In this document: positions 54,960 through 63,412 of the stretch, one piece after another
Position numbering within the stretch: the first letter of the stretch is position 1
Layout: every line of letters begins with the position of its first letter
Assembly (NCBI GenBank): GCA_026394015.1
Contig: JAPKZA010000493.1
Span: 1-63,412, forward strand
Source: Acidobacteriota bacterium
GTDB lineage: Bacteria; Acidobacteriota; Terriglobia; Bryobacterales; Bryobacteraceae
Direction of reading: 5' to 3'
Length of the DNA: 63,412 bases
The notes under the pieces: generated by a model
Database searches by the model: none
What the model saw: the letters and a program-made list of their open reading frames with translations, nothing else
What the model was told of the DNA's origin: nothing
Program-made: the position numbers and the translations under genes

Positions 54960-57944
54960 ATGGCTGAGATTAGAATCACCCGGCGCGACTTCCCCCTCGC
55001 CTTCGAACGGCAAACCACCGAAGTCCATAAAATCGTCATCACGCGTTTCAAGGGCTTCATCCTCGAAATGGAAGACTTCCACTTCCACTTCGATAGCGCC
55101 GTCATGCTCCCCGACTACGACGTCGCCGAAGGTGCCGCCGACCGCATCACCGCCCTCACCGTCCTCGCCACCGGCCTCGCCCACGCCCGCAAGAACCCCT
55201 CACGCAAAACCATGGTCGCCGGCCACACCGATACCTCCGGTGCCGCTGACTACAACGTCAAGCTCTCCCAGCAACGCGCCGAATGCGTGCTCGCCTGCTG
55301 GACCGGCGACAAAGCCGCGTTCACCAATATCTGCCTCGCCAAGAGCAAGGTCGAAGACTACCAGCAGATCCTGAAATGGGCCTTCCAATCGAAGGCCTAT
55401 CCCTGCGACCCCGGCCCCATCGACAATGTCCACGGCAACGGCACCTCCACCGCCCTCAAGAACTTCAAAACCGCCTACAACGCCGAGTTCTCCCGCTCCC
55501 TCCCCATCACCGGCACCTGCGACAAAGCCACCTGGGAAGCCTTCTTCGATCTCTACAACCAGGCCATCGCCAACTTCCTTTCCACCGACGTCGAAGGCCT
55601 CGCCGCCTACCGTGCCGCCCTGAAATGGGTGGACCCAGGCCGCAAAACCGTCGGCTGCGGCGAAAACTGGCCCGTCGACGGCATCGGCGTCGACAACTAC
55701 CGCAGCGCCACCAACCGCCGCGTCGAAATTCTCTTCTTCGACCCCGGCCAGGAACCGCTCCTCGAGTGCCACCCCAGCCCCACCCAGTGCAAACCCACCG
55801 AGTGCGAACTCTACTGGACCAAGTGTTTCAAACACGCCCCCATCCCCGTCAAGCCCGGCCCCGTCCCGGTCTCCGATGAAGCCCTCGATATCGTCACCTG
55901 CGACGACCACTTCGCCCCCTCCGCCGAAACCCTCGACATCGCCTACACCCTCAAAAATCTTGACGCCAAAGTCGTCACCTTGGAAATCTCCTCCGGCCAC
56001 CCCGACGCCAAAGGCCTCGTCTTCACGAAGGATCTCACCGACGCCGAAAAGAAGACCGGCGACCATACGTTCAAATGGGACGGCAAGCCCTCGGTCGGCC
56101 CGCTCAAAGATCTGTTCATCCATCCGCTCTGGTCCCCTTACACCGTCACCCTCAAATGCGGCGGCCTCTCCGACAAGGCCGAGTTCAAGGTGCTCTATCA
56201 CTCCCTCGAACTCCGCAAAGGCCCCTGGACGCACGACGAAAAAGAACCCGCCGAATCCGACCAGAACAACTGGGTCGCATTCAAACTCAACGAGCTCGGC
56301 TACTACGGCGGTCCGGTATTCCACGACACCGATAATTACCTCAAAAAGGCAATTATTCGGTACAAAGCCGCTCACAAATTGATGCACCAAAAGTTCATCA
56401 AAAAATATACCGATACGATCGACGCCACCCTCCTCGCCGCCCTCAAAACCGGCGACAACCCCCGCAAAGGCATCGAACCCGCCGCCATCACGGACCCCAC
56501 CGCCGAATCCAAAATCTGGCTCGAAGCCCTCACCTACGAACGCACCACCGGCACTAAGACCGAGTTCGGCAACGTCAACCGCGCCACCACCGACGCCGCC
56601 CGTCTCAACCGTCCCCTGCTCCCGCTGGAAGTCGAAATTTTCCTCAAATCGAAAACTGACGCCAAAACCGCCGCCCCCGAAGCCATCGGCCCCGTCCGCG
56701 TCAACTGGAAATACTCCGACGCCAACTGCACCCTCGACAACCTCCCCGCCGACGTCGCCGCCTCGCCGAGCAAGACCAAAGCCTACGTCGAACTCAGCCT
56801 CAAGCTCAATGGCGGCCGCACCGGAAAAGGCGACAACTGCCCCACCTCCGCCGGCGGCCTCCGAGACCCCGGCACCGACTTCAAAACCACCTTCTTCTCC
56901 GGCACCGCCTACGAGCCCTTCAAAGTCGAGAACGATAACGGAAACAAAACCGTCTTCGTCAAAGCCTGCACCGACAAAGCCAAATACCCCAAACGCGTCG
57001 GTCGCTCCGGCATCCTCTTCCGCCCCTCCCTCATGGCCGGCGACGACTACAAGCTCAAAGCCGAAATGGACTTCACCGGCGAACCCAACAAAGCCGACCT
57101 CGAGAAATTCCACGGCTTTACCGACGAAGCCTCCCGCTTCCACCAGGAAACCGGCACCTTCACCGTCTGGCGTCAAAACCATGTGGCCAAAAGCATCGAA
57201 TGGCCCGCCCGCACCGTCGACTACCAATGGGATCTGATTCGCGCGGAATACCTCGCCGCCTTCATGGATCTCGATGTCGGGGGAATCGACAGCGTGAAGA
57301 TGACCGCCGTCATGACGCAGGATCAGTTCCGCGACATCGTCACCGCCAACACCGCCCACAAAACGCGCGCCAACATCCCTTTTCGCGATGATTGCGTCTA
57401 CGGTATGCCCCTCCCCGCCCAAACCGGAGGAGAGAAAGCCTCAACCTACCGAGCCCGCATCAAGCTCCTCGTCGGTGACAACTTTTGGGATCTCATCTAC
57501 GATTCCATCACCGAAAAAATTGGTGACCTCATTCGCCCGGCCACCCCCACCGGATACATCTCCCTCAACTTTCTCTCCCATCCCCCCATCGTCGTCAACA
57601 AGGCGGATGGCAGCGTCTCCGACGCCAGCTACATCACCTGGACCACCTCCGTCGGCCAGCCCGATACCACTGTCCTCATCGACCAGAAGGACCCCGACAA
57701 AATCTACTACGTCGTCGGCCACGAAATGGGCCACAGCCTCTACCTTCTCCACGCTTCCAACACCAACGACAAGCATCCGAAAGATCACGATCAATCCGAC
57801 AACAACTGCTTCATGTCTTACTCGACCTCCTCGGTCGCCTTCCCCTTCCAGGCCCAAGGCGTCTACGAACCCCACCTCTGCGGCAAATGCAATCTCAAAG
57901 TACGCGGCTGGAACATCACCGCCCTGCCCGCGAAGTCATCCTAA
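54960..57944 (+). CDS. OmpA-like/peptidoglycan-binding protein with C-terminal metzincin-like protease domain
   Basis: 994 residues without a signal peptide. Residues about 30-265 look like an OmpA-family domain (VAGHTDTSGAADYNVKLSQQRA, later RRVEILFFDP) with an insertion that resembles a peptidoglycan-binding helix bundle (ALKNFKTAYNAEFSRSLP). A second such segment lies near residues 425-505 (NWVAFKLNELGYYGG). A central beta-rich region contains many Cys and GPVRVNWKYSD. The C-terminal 200 residues carry a zinc protease site HEMGHSLYLLH (about residue 921), where Tyr stands at the usual metzincin Gly, plus a Met-turn-like CFMSYS. It may be a cell-wall-anchored or secreted effector protease; export route and substrate are unknown. 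Confidence 0.7.
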   Translation: MAEIRITRRDFPLAFERQTTEVHKIVITRFKGFILEMEDFHFHFDSAVMLPDYDVAEGAADRITALTVLATGLAHARKNPSRKTMVAGHTDTSGAADYNVKLSQQRAECVLACWTGDKAAFTNICLAKSKVEDYQQILKWAFQSKAYPCDPGPIDNVHGNGTSTALKNFKTAYNAEFSRSLPITGTCDKATWEAFFDLYNQAIANFLSTDVEGLAAYRAALKWVDPGRKTVGCGENWPVDGIGVDNYRSATNRRVEILFFDPGQEPLLECHPSPTQCKPTECELYWTKCFKHAPIPVKPGPVPVSDEALDIVTCDDHFAPSAETLDIAYTLKNLDAKVVTLEISSGHPDAKGLVFTKDLTDAEKKTGDHTFKWDGKPSVGPLKDLFIHPLWSPYTVTLKCGGLSDKAEFKVLYHSLELRKGPWTHDEKEPAESDQNNWVAFKLNELGYYGGPVFHDTDNYLKKAIIRYKAAHKLMHQKFIKKYTDTIDATLLAALKTGDNPRKGIEPAAITDPTAESKIWLEALTYERTTGTKTEFGNVNRATTDAARLNRPLLPLEVEIFLKSKTDAKTAAPEAIGPVRVNWKYSDANCTLDNLPADVAASPSKTKAYVELSLKLNGGRTGKGDNCPTSAGGLRDPGTDFKTTFFSGTAYEPFKVENDNGNKTVFVKACTDKAKYPKRVGRSGILFRPSLMAGDDYKLKAEMDFTGEPNKADLEKFHGFTDEASRFHQETGTFTVWRQNHVAKSIEWPARTVDYQWDLIRAEYLAAFMDLDVGGIDSVKMTAVMTQDQFRDIVTANTAHKTRANIPFRDDCVYGMPLPAQTGGEKASTYRARIKLLVGDNFWDLIYDSITEKIGDLIRPATPTGYISLNFLSHPPIVVNKADGSVSDASYITWTTSVGQPDTTVLIDQKDPDKIYYVVGHEMGHSLYLLHASNTNDKHPKDHDQSDNNCFMSYSTSSVAFPFQAQGVYEPHLCGKCNLKVRGWNITALPAKSS

Positions 57945-58627
57945 GCCATGTCCCTCGCCCTCTCCCTTACTCTCGACGCCGCACAGTGTACGACCTTCGA
58001 CACCCCCGTCTTCCATCTTCAACTCCGCAACGAAGGCACCGAACCCATCGCCGTTCCCGACCCCGAAGCCGACGGCGGTGCCTGCTCCATCCTCGTCGCC
58101 ACCGCCGACGGTCGCCCCCTCCGCCGCCTCGATTCCCTCTCCGCCCAGTCGCTCATCTCCACCGCCCGTATCGACGCCCATCAAGACTTCATCTCCCTCG
58201 CCCCCCGCAGCGCCCTCAATTGGACCATCGACCTCGCCCGCCAAAGCTGGCCCCTCCCCGCCGGCCATCTCACCCTCACCGCCTCCCTCCAATGGCGCGG
58301 CCTCCCCGCCCCGGTCCTTGCTCCGTCGACTCCCCTCGAGGTCACCGCCGTCGCGCTCACCCACCTCCTCACCGTACGCGATAACCCCATCCTCGATCGC
58401 CTCGATATCCTCCCCATCGCCAAAGGACAAGCCTGGCTCCGCCAACACAACCCCGGCGTCCCCCTAGCCTGCTGGTTCAACGAAAACCTCCCCCCCATCT
58501 CCTCGCCAGATTCGCTCTTCCTCCCCACCGCCGGCTTCTACCAAGCCGAAAGCTTCGAACCCTCCGGTGCCCGCTGGATCGTCTGGCAAAATGGGAAGGA
58601 AATCCGCGCCGCTTTCCTGAAAGCCGG

Positions 58628-58713
58628 CCACCCCACCCGCCTCCCGCTCTACGCCGCCTCCTACCAACCCGAATACGGCCGCCACACCGCTCTCTTCGCC
58701 TCCCCCAACGGTG
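58628..58713 (+). repeat. 86-bp direct repeat, inserted copy
   Basis: Identical to 58915-59000 except for one base (C in place of T in the Tyr/His codon). Both copies encode the same 28 residues, HPTRLPLYAASYQPEYG and onwards, but in different frames because the copies are 287 nt apart. Its length of 86 nt shifts the frame. Deleting it restores the host gene, which marks this as the inserted copy. Confidence 0.9.
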
Positions 58714-58914
58714 GTCCGCCCGCCAAGTCGTCGAATGCTGCGAAATGGTCGCCGGAAGCCTCGTTCCCGTCGCCGCCTGGCCCATCCCTACCCGCCAACC
58801 CAACCAACTCATCGTCCGCGCCTTCGAAGACCAAATCCACATCCTCGGCTCAAACGGCGGCCTCACCCACTGGACCGTCAACCTCCGCGGCCAAATCCTC
58901 GCGAAGACCCTCGT

Positions 58915-59000
58915 CCACCCCACCCGCCTCCCGCTCTACGCCGCCTCCTACCAACCCGAATACGGCCGCTACACCGCTCTCTTCGCCTCCCCCAACGGTG
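58915..59000 (+). repeat. 86-bp direct repeat, original copy
   Basis: Partner of the repeat at 58628-58713 with a single mismatch. It lies in the frame that continues to the natural stop at 59347, and its translation merges with protein-like sequence on both sides (LVHPTRLPL before, FASPNGEDRTVEL after). Confidence 0.9.
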
Positions 59001-59343
59001 AGGATAGAACCGTCGAACTCTTCGCCTACGACCCCCGCCGCTACGAAGCCCCCCAATCCCTCCGCCTCCTCCTCCCCTTCCGCCATCGCGCCGTCGAACT
59101 CGCGATGGACGCCGACCGCAACGGCCGTTTCCATCTCCTCTGCTCGACCGCCGATCGCAAACTCTACTACCTCTGCGACCACCGCGCCCCCGCCCTCATC
59201 GCCGAAAACGAACCCCGCTTCTTCCCCCACGTCTCTTCTCCCAGCAAGGTCTACCTCGGCTGTTTTGAAACCGCCAACGGCTTCCGCTATCGCCAGTACA
59301 GCCGCAAACCACACACCCCCCGCCTCCGGGAGTTCAACAACCT

Positions 59344-59847
59344 ATGACCCGACGGAGCCTCCTCCTCATGCCGACCCTACTAGCCGCCGAACCGCCCAAA
59401 CCCGTCTTCTCCCTCCTCCTCCAACTCGATCAACAAACTCTTCGCGCCTCCCTCCGCAACAACTCTTCCACCCCACAAAAATATTTTCACGACTCCCGCC
59501 TCCAACCCGTCACCCTCCAAATCAAAGGCCCTAAGGGCCCTCTCAAACCCACCGACCGCCGCGCCAACGCCAAGTTCGACCCCACCCCTCACCGCTCCAT
59601 CTTCCAAACCCTCGCCCCCGGCTCGACCATCCTCCTCCTTGAAGCCACTCTCGCGGACCACGTCCTCCGCTGGGGCCAGTTCGTCTTCGACTGGGCCGAC
59701 GAGCCCAAAGGCTCGTACCAAATCTCCGCCGCCCTCGACCACAAGCAAAACCGCTGGGTCGACAACGAAACCAAACAATCCGGCGTCTACCCAGATCTCT
59801 GGCGCGGCCTACTAGCCTCCGCCCCCGTCTCCCTCAAAATATCGTAA
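59344..59847 (+). CDS. Small exported protein of unknown function
   Basis: 167 residues with a signal peptide (MTRRSLLLMPTLLAAE). The mature part is beta-rich with an Ig-like pattern (LLLQLDQQTLRASLRNNSSTPQKYF) close in style to the N-terminal domain of the preceding gene (LQLRNEGTEPI). The ATG overlaps the previous stop as ATGA. It is the last of the four-gene run. No catalytic motif is seen. It may be a periplasmic partner of the protease protein; that rests on position alone. Confidence 0.6.
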   Translation: MTRRSLLLMPTLLAAEPPKPVFSLLLQLDQQTLRASLRNNSSTPQKYFHDSRLQPVTLQIKGPKGPLKPTDRRANAKFDPTPHRSIFQTLAPGSTILLLEATLADHVLRWGQFVFDWADEPKGSYQISAALDHKQNRWVDNETKQSGVYPDLWRGLLASAPVSLKIS

Positions 59848-59880
59848 AGCCCAGCCTCCATGGGCCGATAAGCCCATCAG

Positions 59881-60768
59881 ATGCCACCAATTGAAATTGA
59901 CCAGCGGCTTTCGGGCAGCAACACGCTCATCACCGACGTCCCGCAGATGCTGCAGAACCTACCCGCTCTGCCCACCGTCTCCACCCGACTGCTCGCCATG
60001 ATGGGCCGCCCCGATCTCGATCTCAAAGCCGTCGGCACGCTCATCTCCTCGGATGGTGTTCTCACCGCCGAAGTCCTCCGCATCGCCAACTCCTCTATGT
60101 TCGGCCTCCGCTCGGAAGTCCGCAGCGTCCTGCAAGCCATCGCCTTCCTCGGCCTCGAACGCACCAAAGCCCTCGCCTGCACCGTCGCCATCAAAAACTA
60201 CCTCGGCAACGCCCTCCAAATCCCCGCACTCCAGCGCGCCTGGCGCCACAGCCTCGCCGTCGCCGTCCTCGCCGACGAACTCGCCAACTGGACCCAAGCC
60301 GACGGTGCCGAAGCCTACACCGCTGGCATTCTCCACGATCTCGGCGCCCTCGGCCTCATCGCCATGTCTCCTGCCCGCTACCTCACTCTCCTCGATGAAG
60401 CCGCCTCCACCGGCATCCCCGTCATCGAACTCGAACGCACCTACTACGGCGTCGACCACTGCGAAGCCGGCGGCTTCCTCGCCGGCGTTTGGAACCTCCC
60501 CGCCTTCATGGGAGAGATCATGCGCCTCCACCACGCCCCCCTCACCCAAGCCCCCTTCACCCTCCTCGGCCTCACCCATTACGCCTCCCGCGGCGCTGAC
60601 CTCCTCGGCTTCGCCGTCGCCAATCGACCCCTCACCGATCCACCCTCGCCCAACGCCCTCGAAGAGTTCCACGAACAACTCGCCCCCCGCCAGAAAGAAC
60701 GCGTCAACCTCAACATGGCAGACCTCCAACTCCTCATCGCCACCCGCGTCAACGCCATGGAGTCCTAA
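59881..60768 (+). CDS. HDOD-domain signalling protein
   Basis: 295 residues. The HDOD core has LPALPTVSTRLLAMMGRPD, VLTAEVLRIANSSMFGLRSEV and SVLQAIAFLGLERTKAL. A degenerate HD motif is seen in AGILHDLGALGLIAM. HDOD proteins usually lack enzyme activity and act in cyclic-di-GMP or stress signalling. The gene stands 33 nt after the exported protein and 33 nt before tldD, but is likely separate from both. Confidence 0.85.
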   Translation: MPPIEIDQRLSGSNTLITDVPQMLQNLPALPTVSTRLLAMMGRPDLDLKAVGTLISSDGVLTAEVLRIANSSMFGLRSEVRSVLQAIAFLGLERTKALACTVAIKNYLGNALQIPALQRAWRHSLAVAVLADELANWTQADGAEAYTAGILHDLGALGLIAMSPARYLTLLDEAASTGIPVIELERTYYGVDHCEAGGFLAGVWNLPAFMGEIMRLHHAPLTQAPFTLLGLTHYASRGADLLGFAVANRPLTDPPSPNALEEFHEQLAPRQKERVNLNMADLQLLIATRVNAMES

Positions 60769-60801
60769 CGCGGCATCGTCATATGACGTTACCCTAGAGA
60801 C

Positions 60802-62235
60802 ATGGGCCTTTCCAGCTCGTTCTTCGGGCAAAAATTCGGTATCTCAGAACGCGACCTCGATCGCTACCTCGGCGAGGCGCTCTCCCGCGGCGCCGACTAC
60901 GCCGACCTCTACTTCGAGTACCTCGCCACCTCCTCCATCTCCATCGACGAATCCATCGTCAAGTCCGCCACCCAAGGCGTCTCCCTCGGCGTTGGCGTCC
61001 GCGTCATCAGCGGGGAACGCACCGGCTACGCCTACTCCGACGATCTCAGCCCCGCTAAGATCCTCAAAGCCGCCGCCACCGCCGCCTGCATCGCCGACTC
61101 CCCCTCCAAAGTCGACACCGTCGGCCTCACCCCCTCCCTCCAACACGATCTCTACCCCGTTCTCAACGCCCCCATCGACCAACCCCTCGAAGAACGCGTC
61201 CTCTTCGTCAAACGCGCCGACGCCGCCGCCCGCGCCAAAGAACCCCGCGTCATCCAAGTCCAAGCCTCCTACGCCGACTCCCTCCGCCACGTCCTCGTCG
61301 CCACCTCTGACGGCAAGCTCAGCTTCGACCGCCAGCCCATGGCCCGCCTCAACGTCAGCATCCTCGCCCGCGAGGGCGAAGGCACCCCGCAGCAAGGCTA
61401 CTCCGGCGGCGGTGGCCGCGTCGGCCTCGATTTCTTCACCGGCGCCAACTCCCCCGAAGCCTACGCCCTCGAAGCCGTCCGCCAAGCCATCGTCCAGCTC
61501 AGCGCCGTCGAAGCCCCCGCCGGCGAATCCGTCGTCGTCCTCGGCCCCGGCTGGCCCGGCGTGCTTCTCCATGAAGCCGTCGGCCACGGCCTCGAAGCCG
61601 ACTTCACCCGCAAAGGCACCTCGGCATTCTCCGGTCGCATCGGCCAAAAAGTCGCCTCCGAACTCTGCACCGTCATCGACGATGGCACCATCGACAGCCG
61701 CCGCGGCTCCCTCAACGTCGACGACGAAGCCAACCCCACCCGCCAAAACATCCTCATCGAAAACGGCATCCTCCGCGGCTACCTCACTGACCATCTCTCG
61801 GCTCGCCTCACCGGCTCCCAATCCACCGGCTCCGGCCGGCGCGAAAACTACCAACACATTCCCATGCCCCGCATGACCAACACCTTTATGCTCGCCGGCT
61901 CCTCCGACCCCGAAGAGATCATCCGCAGCGTCCCTAAAGGCATCTACTGCGCCAACTTCGGCGGCGGCCAGGTCGACATCACCTCCGGCAATTTCGTCTT
62001 CTCGGCTTCAGAAAGCTACCTCATCGAAAACGGCAAACTCACCCGCCCCGTCCGCGGCGCCACCCTCATCGGCAACGGCCCCGAAGCCCTCCAATACATC
62101 TCCATGGTCGGTAACGATCTCAAGCTCGACCAAGGCATCGGCATCTGCGGCAAAGAAGGCCAAAGCGTCCCCGTCGGCGTCGGCATCCCCACCGTCCGCA
62201 TCGACAAAATGACCGTCGGAGGCACCGCCCGCTAA
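60802..62235 (+). CDS. tldD: TldD metalloprotease
   Basis: 477 residues, one half of the TldD/TldE protease. The zinc motif HEAVGH (HExxxH) is in GWPGVLLHEAVGHGLEADF, and C-terminal NFGGGQVDITSGNFVFSA belongs to the family. TldD carries the active site; it works as a heterodimer with PmbA (TldE), whose gene follows with TAATG overlap. The pair degrades unfolded peptides and matures some modified peptides such as microcin B17. The frame 60053-61876 on the same strand is an out-of-frame shadow. Confidence 0.95.
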   Translation: MGLSSSFFGQKFGISERDLDRYLGEALSRGADYADLYFEYLATSSISIDESIVKSATQGVSLGVGVRVISGERTGYAYSDDLSPAKILKAAATAACIADSPSKVDTVGLTPSLQHDLYPVLNAPIDQPLEERVLFVKRADAAARAKEPRVIQVQASYADSLRHVLVATSDGKLSFDRQPMARLNVSILAREGEGTPQQGYSGGGGRVGLDFFTGANSPEAYALEAVRQAIVQLSAVEAPAGESVVVLGPGWPGVLLHEAVGHGLEADFTRKGTSAFSGRIGQKVASELCTVIDDGTIDSRRGSLNVDDEANPTRQNILIENGILRGYLTDHLSARLTGSQSTGSGRRENYQHIPMPRMTNTFMLAGSSDPEEIIRSVPKGIYCANFGGGQVDITSGNFVFSASESYLIENGKLTRPVRGATLIGNGPEALQYISMVGNDLKLDQGIGICGKEGQSVPVGVGIPTVRIDKMTVGGTAR

Positions 62236-63412
62236 TGACCGAAACCGAACTCCGTATCATCGCCGCCAACGCCGTCCAACAAGCGCTCTTCAGCGGCGCC
62301 ACCGACGCCGAATGCACCCTCTCCGACGGCAGCGAATTCTCCGTCTCCGTCCGCCTCGGCGAAGTAGAAAAGATCAAAGAAGCCGACTCCTGCGGCGCCG
62401 GTATCCGCGTCCTCCTCGGCCAAAAGCAAGGCTCTTCCTACACCTCCGATCTCACCCCCGAAGGCATTGAGCAGATGGTCGCCAGCGCCATCGATATCGC
62501 CCGCATCACCGAAGCCGACCCCTACGCCGGCCTCCCCGCCGCCTCCGAACTCGGCCAACTCGATATCGACCTCGGGCTATACTCTCCCGACACCCTCTCC
62601 GCCGCCGAAAAAATCGACATCGCCAAACGTGCCGAAGCCGCCGCCCTCGCCCTCGACCCCCGCATCACCAACTCCGACGGCGCGTCCTTCGACTCCCACT
62701 CCGGCACCCGCGTCTTCGCCAACTCCCGCGGCTTCCTCGGCAGCTACCGCTCGTCCAGCTGCTCCCTCTCCGCCGTCCCCGTCGCCAAATCCGGCGACCG
62801 CATGGAGCGCGATTACTGGTACACGATCGGTCGCGACCACTCCACACTCGAATCCCCCGAACTCGTCGGACGCCTCGCCGCCGAACGCGTCCTCCGTCGC
62901 CTCGGCGCCCGCAAAGTCCCCACCCAACAAGCCACCATCGTCTTTGAACCCCGCGTCGCCCGCTCTCTCGTCGGCCACATCTTCTCCGCCGTCACCGGCG
63001 ACGCCATCTACCGCAAAAGCTCCTTTCTCCTCGATAAAATCAACCAACTCGTCGCCCATCCCTCCGTCACCCTCGTCGACGATCCCAACATCCCCGGCCT
63101 GTTCGGCTCCTCCCCCTTCGACGACGAAGGGGTCCCCGGCCGCCGCCATCTCGTTATCGAAAACGGCGTTCTCAAAACCTATCTCCTGCATACGTACACC
63201 GCCCGCAAGCTCGGCCTCTCGACCACCGGAAACGCCTCCCGCGGCCTCACCGGCAGCCCTGGCACCGGCCATGGCAACCTCTACCTCGAAGCCGGCTCCA
63301 TGACCCCCGAAGAGATCATCCGCTCGGTCGGCACCGGCCTCTACGTCACCGAACTCATCGGCCAAGGCGTCAACACCGTCACCGGCGATTACTCCCGCGG
63401 CGCCTCCGGCCT
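62235..63412 (+). CDS. pmbA: PmbA/TldE, non-catalytic partner of TldD (3' end outside window)
   Basis: The frame begins with ATG overlapping the tldD stop and stays open to the window end (392 codons). It contains SGTRVFANSRGFLGSYRSS, TIVFEPRVARSLVGHIF, YRKSSFLLDK and ARKLGLSTTGNASRGLTG, typical of PmbA. The catalytic HExxxH of TldD is replaced by a non-zinc segment (RSLVGH), as expected for TldE. The last residues seen are YSRGASG near the normal C-terminal region, so about 40-60 residues are missing. Confidence 0.95.
   Translation, partial: MTETELRIIAANAVQQALFSGATDAECTLSDGSEFSVSVRLGEVEKIKEADSCGAGIRVLLGQKQGSSYTSDLTPEGIEQMVASAIDIARITEADPYAGLPAASELGQLDIDLGLYSPDTLSAAEKIDIAKRAEAAALALDPRITNSDGASFDSHSGTRVFANSRGFLGSYRSSSCSLSAVPVAKSGDRMERDYWYTIGRDHSTLESPELVGRLAAERVLRRLGARKVPTQQATIVFEPRVARSLVGHIFSAVTGDAIYRKSSFLLDKINQLVAHPSVTLVDDPNIPGLFGSSPFDDEGVPGRRHLVIENGVLKTYLLHTYTARKLGLSTTGNASRGLTGSPGTGHGNLYLEAGSMTPEEIIRSVGTGLYVTELIGQGVNTVTGDYSRGASG

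Larger units (their letters stand above)
57948..59347 (+). pseudogene. Beta-rich propeller-like protein, disrupted by an internal 86-bp duplication
   Basis: The frame from 57948 is protein-like to about 58713: an Ig-like N-terminal part (FHLQLRNEGTEPIAVPDP) and then propeller-type repeats (SGARWIVWQNGKEIRAAFLKAG). After 58713 it degenerates. A second frame starting near 58715 is protein-like to the stop at 59345-59347 (QLIVRAFEDQIHILGSNG, AVELAMDADRNGRFHLL). The 86 nt at 58628-58713 duplicate 58915-59000. If they are removed, the two frames join seamlessly (…FLKAG-SARQVVECC…) into one protein of 437 residues. The gene lies 3 nt after the protease gene. It could be a surface or periplasmic partner of that protein; the function is unknown. 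Confidence 0.7.

Noticed and set aside
54243-55184. N-terminal extension of the minus-strand outer-membrane protein
   Set aside because: It lies opposite the + cluster genes, is Gly-rich and lacks domain features; the signal peptide at 54242 marks the true start.
55200-57422. 740-codon minus-strand frame opposite the protease gene
   Set aside because: Composed of Gly, Val, Glu and Ala runs mirroring the C-rich codons of the real gene; no recognisable motif and no start site.
60053-61876. 607-codon plus-strand frame across the HDOD and tldD genes
   Set aside because: Ser/Pro/Ala low-complexity reading of two well-supported genes in another frame.

Overview
The window looks like a chromosomal segment of a GC-rich acidobacterium, most likely in or near the Solibacteres/Bryobacteraceae. 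The signs are a large Oar-type TonB-dependent receptor with an N-terminal carboxypeptidase-regulatory domain, two proteins with the VWFA-related domain typical of Acidobacteria, an ADOP/FtsX-type permease, an ABC permease fused to an M1 aminopeptidase, and a cytochrome/DUF1549/DUF1553 plus DUF1501 pair of the kind common in planctomycetes and Solibacteres. No rRNA, tRNA, CRISPR array, IS element or phage gene was recognised.

Layout. 0-7 kb (+): tail of a Ser/Thr kinase, a decayed beta-propeller fragment, the outer-membrane receptor, an SDR and a membrane-anchored PQQ-like propeller. 7.2-14.4 kb (-): a tightly packed run of NtrC-like regulator, NtrY-like kinase, PfkB kinase, membrane glycosyltransferase, a DapF homologue lacking both catalytic cysteines, and a UDP-sugar dehydrogenase broken by a frameshift. 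14.5-17.3 kb (-): ECF sigma factor, anti-sigma with HEAT-like tail and two DUF4097 proteins. 17.4-28.3 kb: SIS protein, tandem VWFA proteins, ABC ATPase with permease/M1 fusion, ADOP permease and a SirB1-like protein. 28.3-34 kb: an FG-GAP-like protein, cupin, rmlA-rmlC-rmlB without rmlD, and a P5C dehydrogenase operon. 34-38.2 kb: comEC and recN, divergent.

38.2-40.2 kb holds a bufferin-type system: a DUF2282 precursor peptide with four cysteines followed by one protein that joins the MNIO (DUF692) modification enzyme to its DUF2063 partner. The enzyme has no ordinary start codon upstream of its conserved N-terminus. 40.2-54.2 kb: J-domain protein, AAA ATPase, Gfo/Idh/MocA oxidoreductase, NfeD/SPFH pair, sugar isomerase, a fatty-acid desaturase whose frame runs 362 nt into the next gene, the cytochrome/DUF1501 pair, malate synthase, an alkyltransferase-like protein and an outer-membrane protein.

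54.3-59.8 kb is a compact four-gene cluster around a 994-residue protein with an OmpA-like domain, peptidoglycan-binding-like segments and a C-terminal metzincin-like protease. The third gene of the cluster is broken by an 86-bp copy of its own downstream sequence; removing that copy restores one frame. The window ends with an HDOD protein and tldD-pmbA (pmbA cut by the window end).

Base composition changes along the + strand. Samples counted by eye are strongly G-rich at 0-7 kb, mixed at 7-28 kb and strongly C-rich from about 32 kb on, whichever way the genes point. This is compatible with a replication-terminus-side switch of GC skew. All functional calls are from reading translated sequence; no database search was run.
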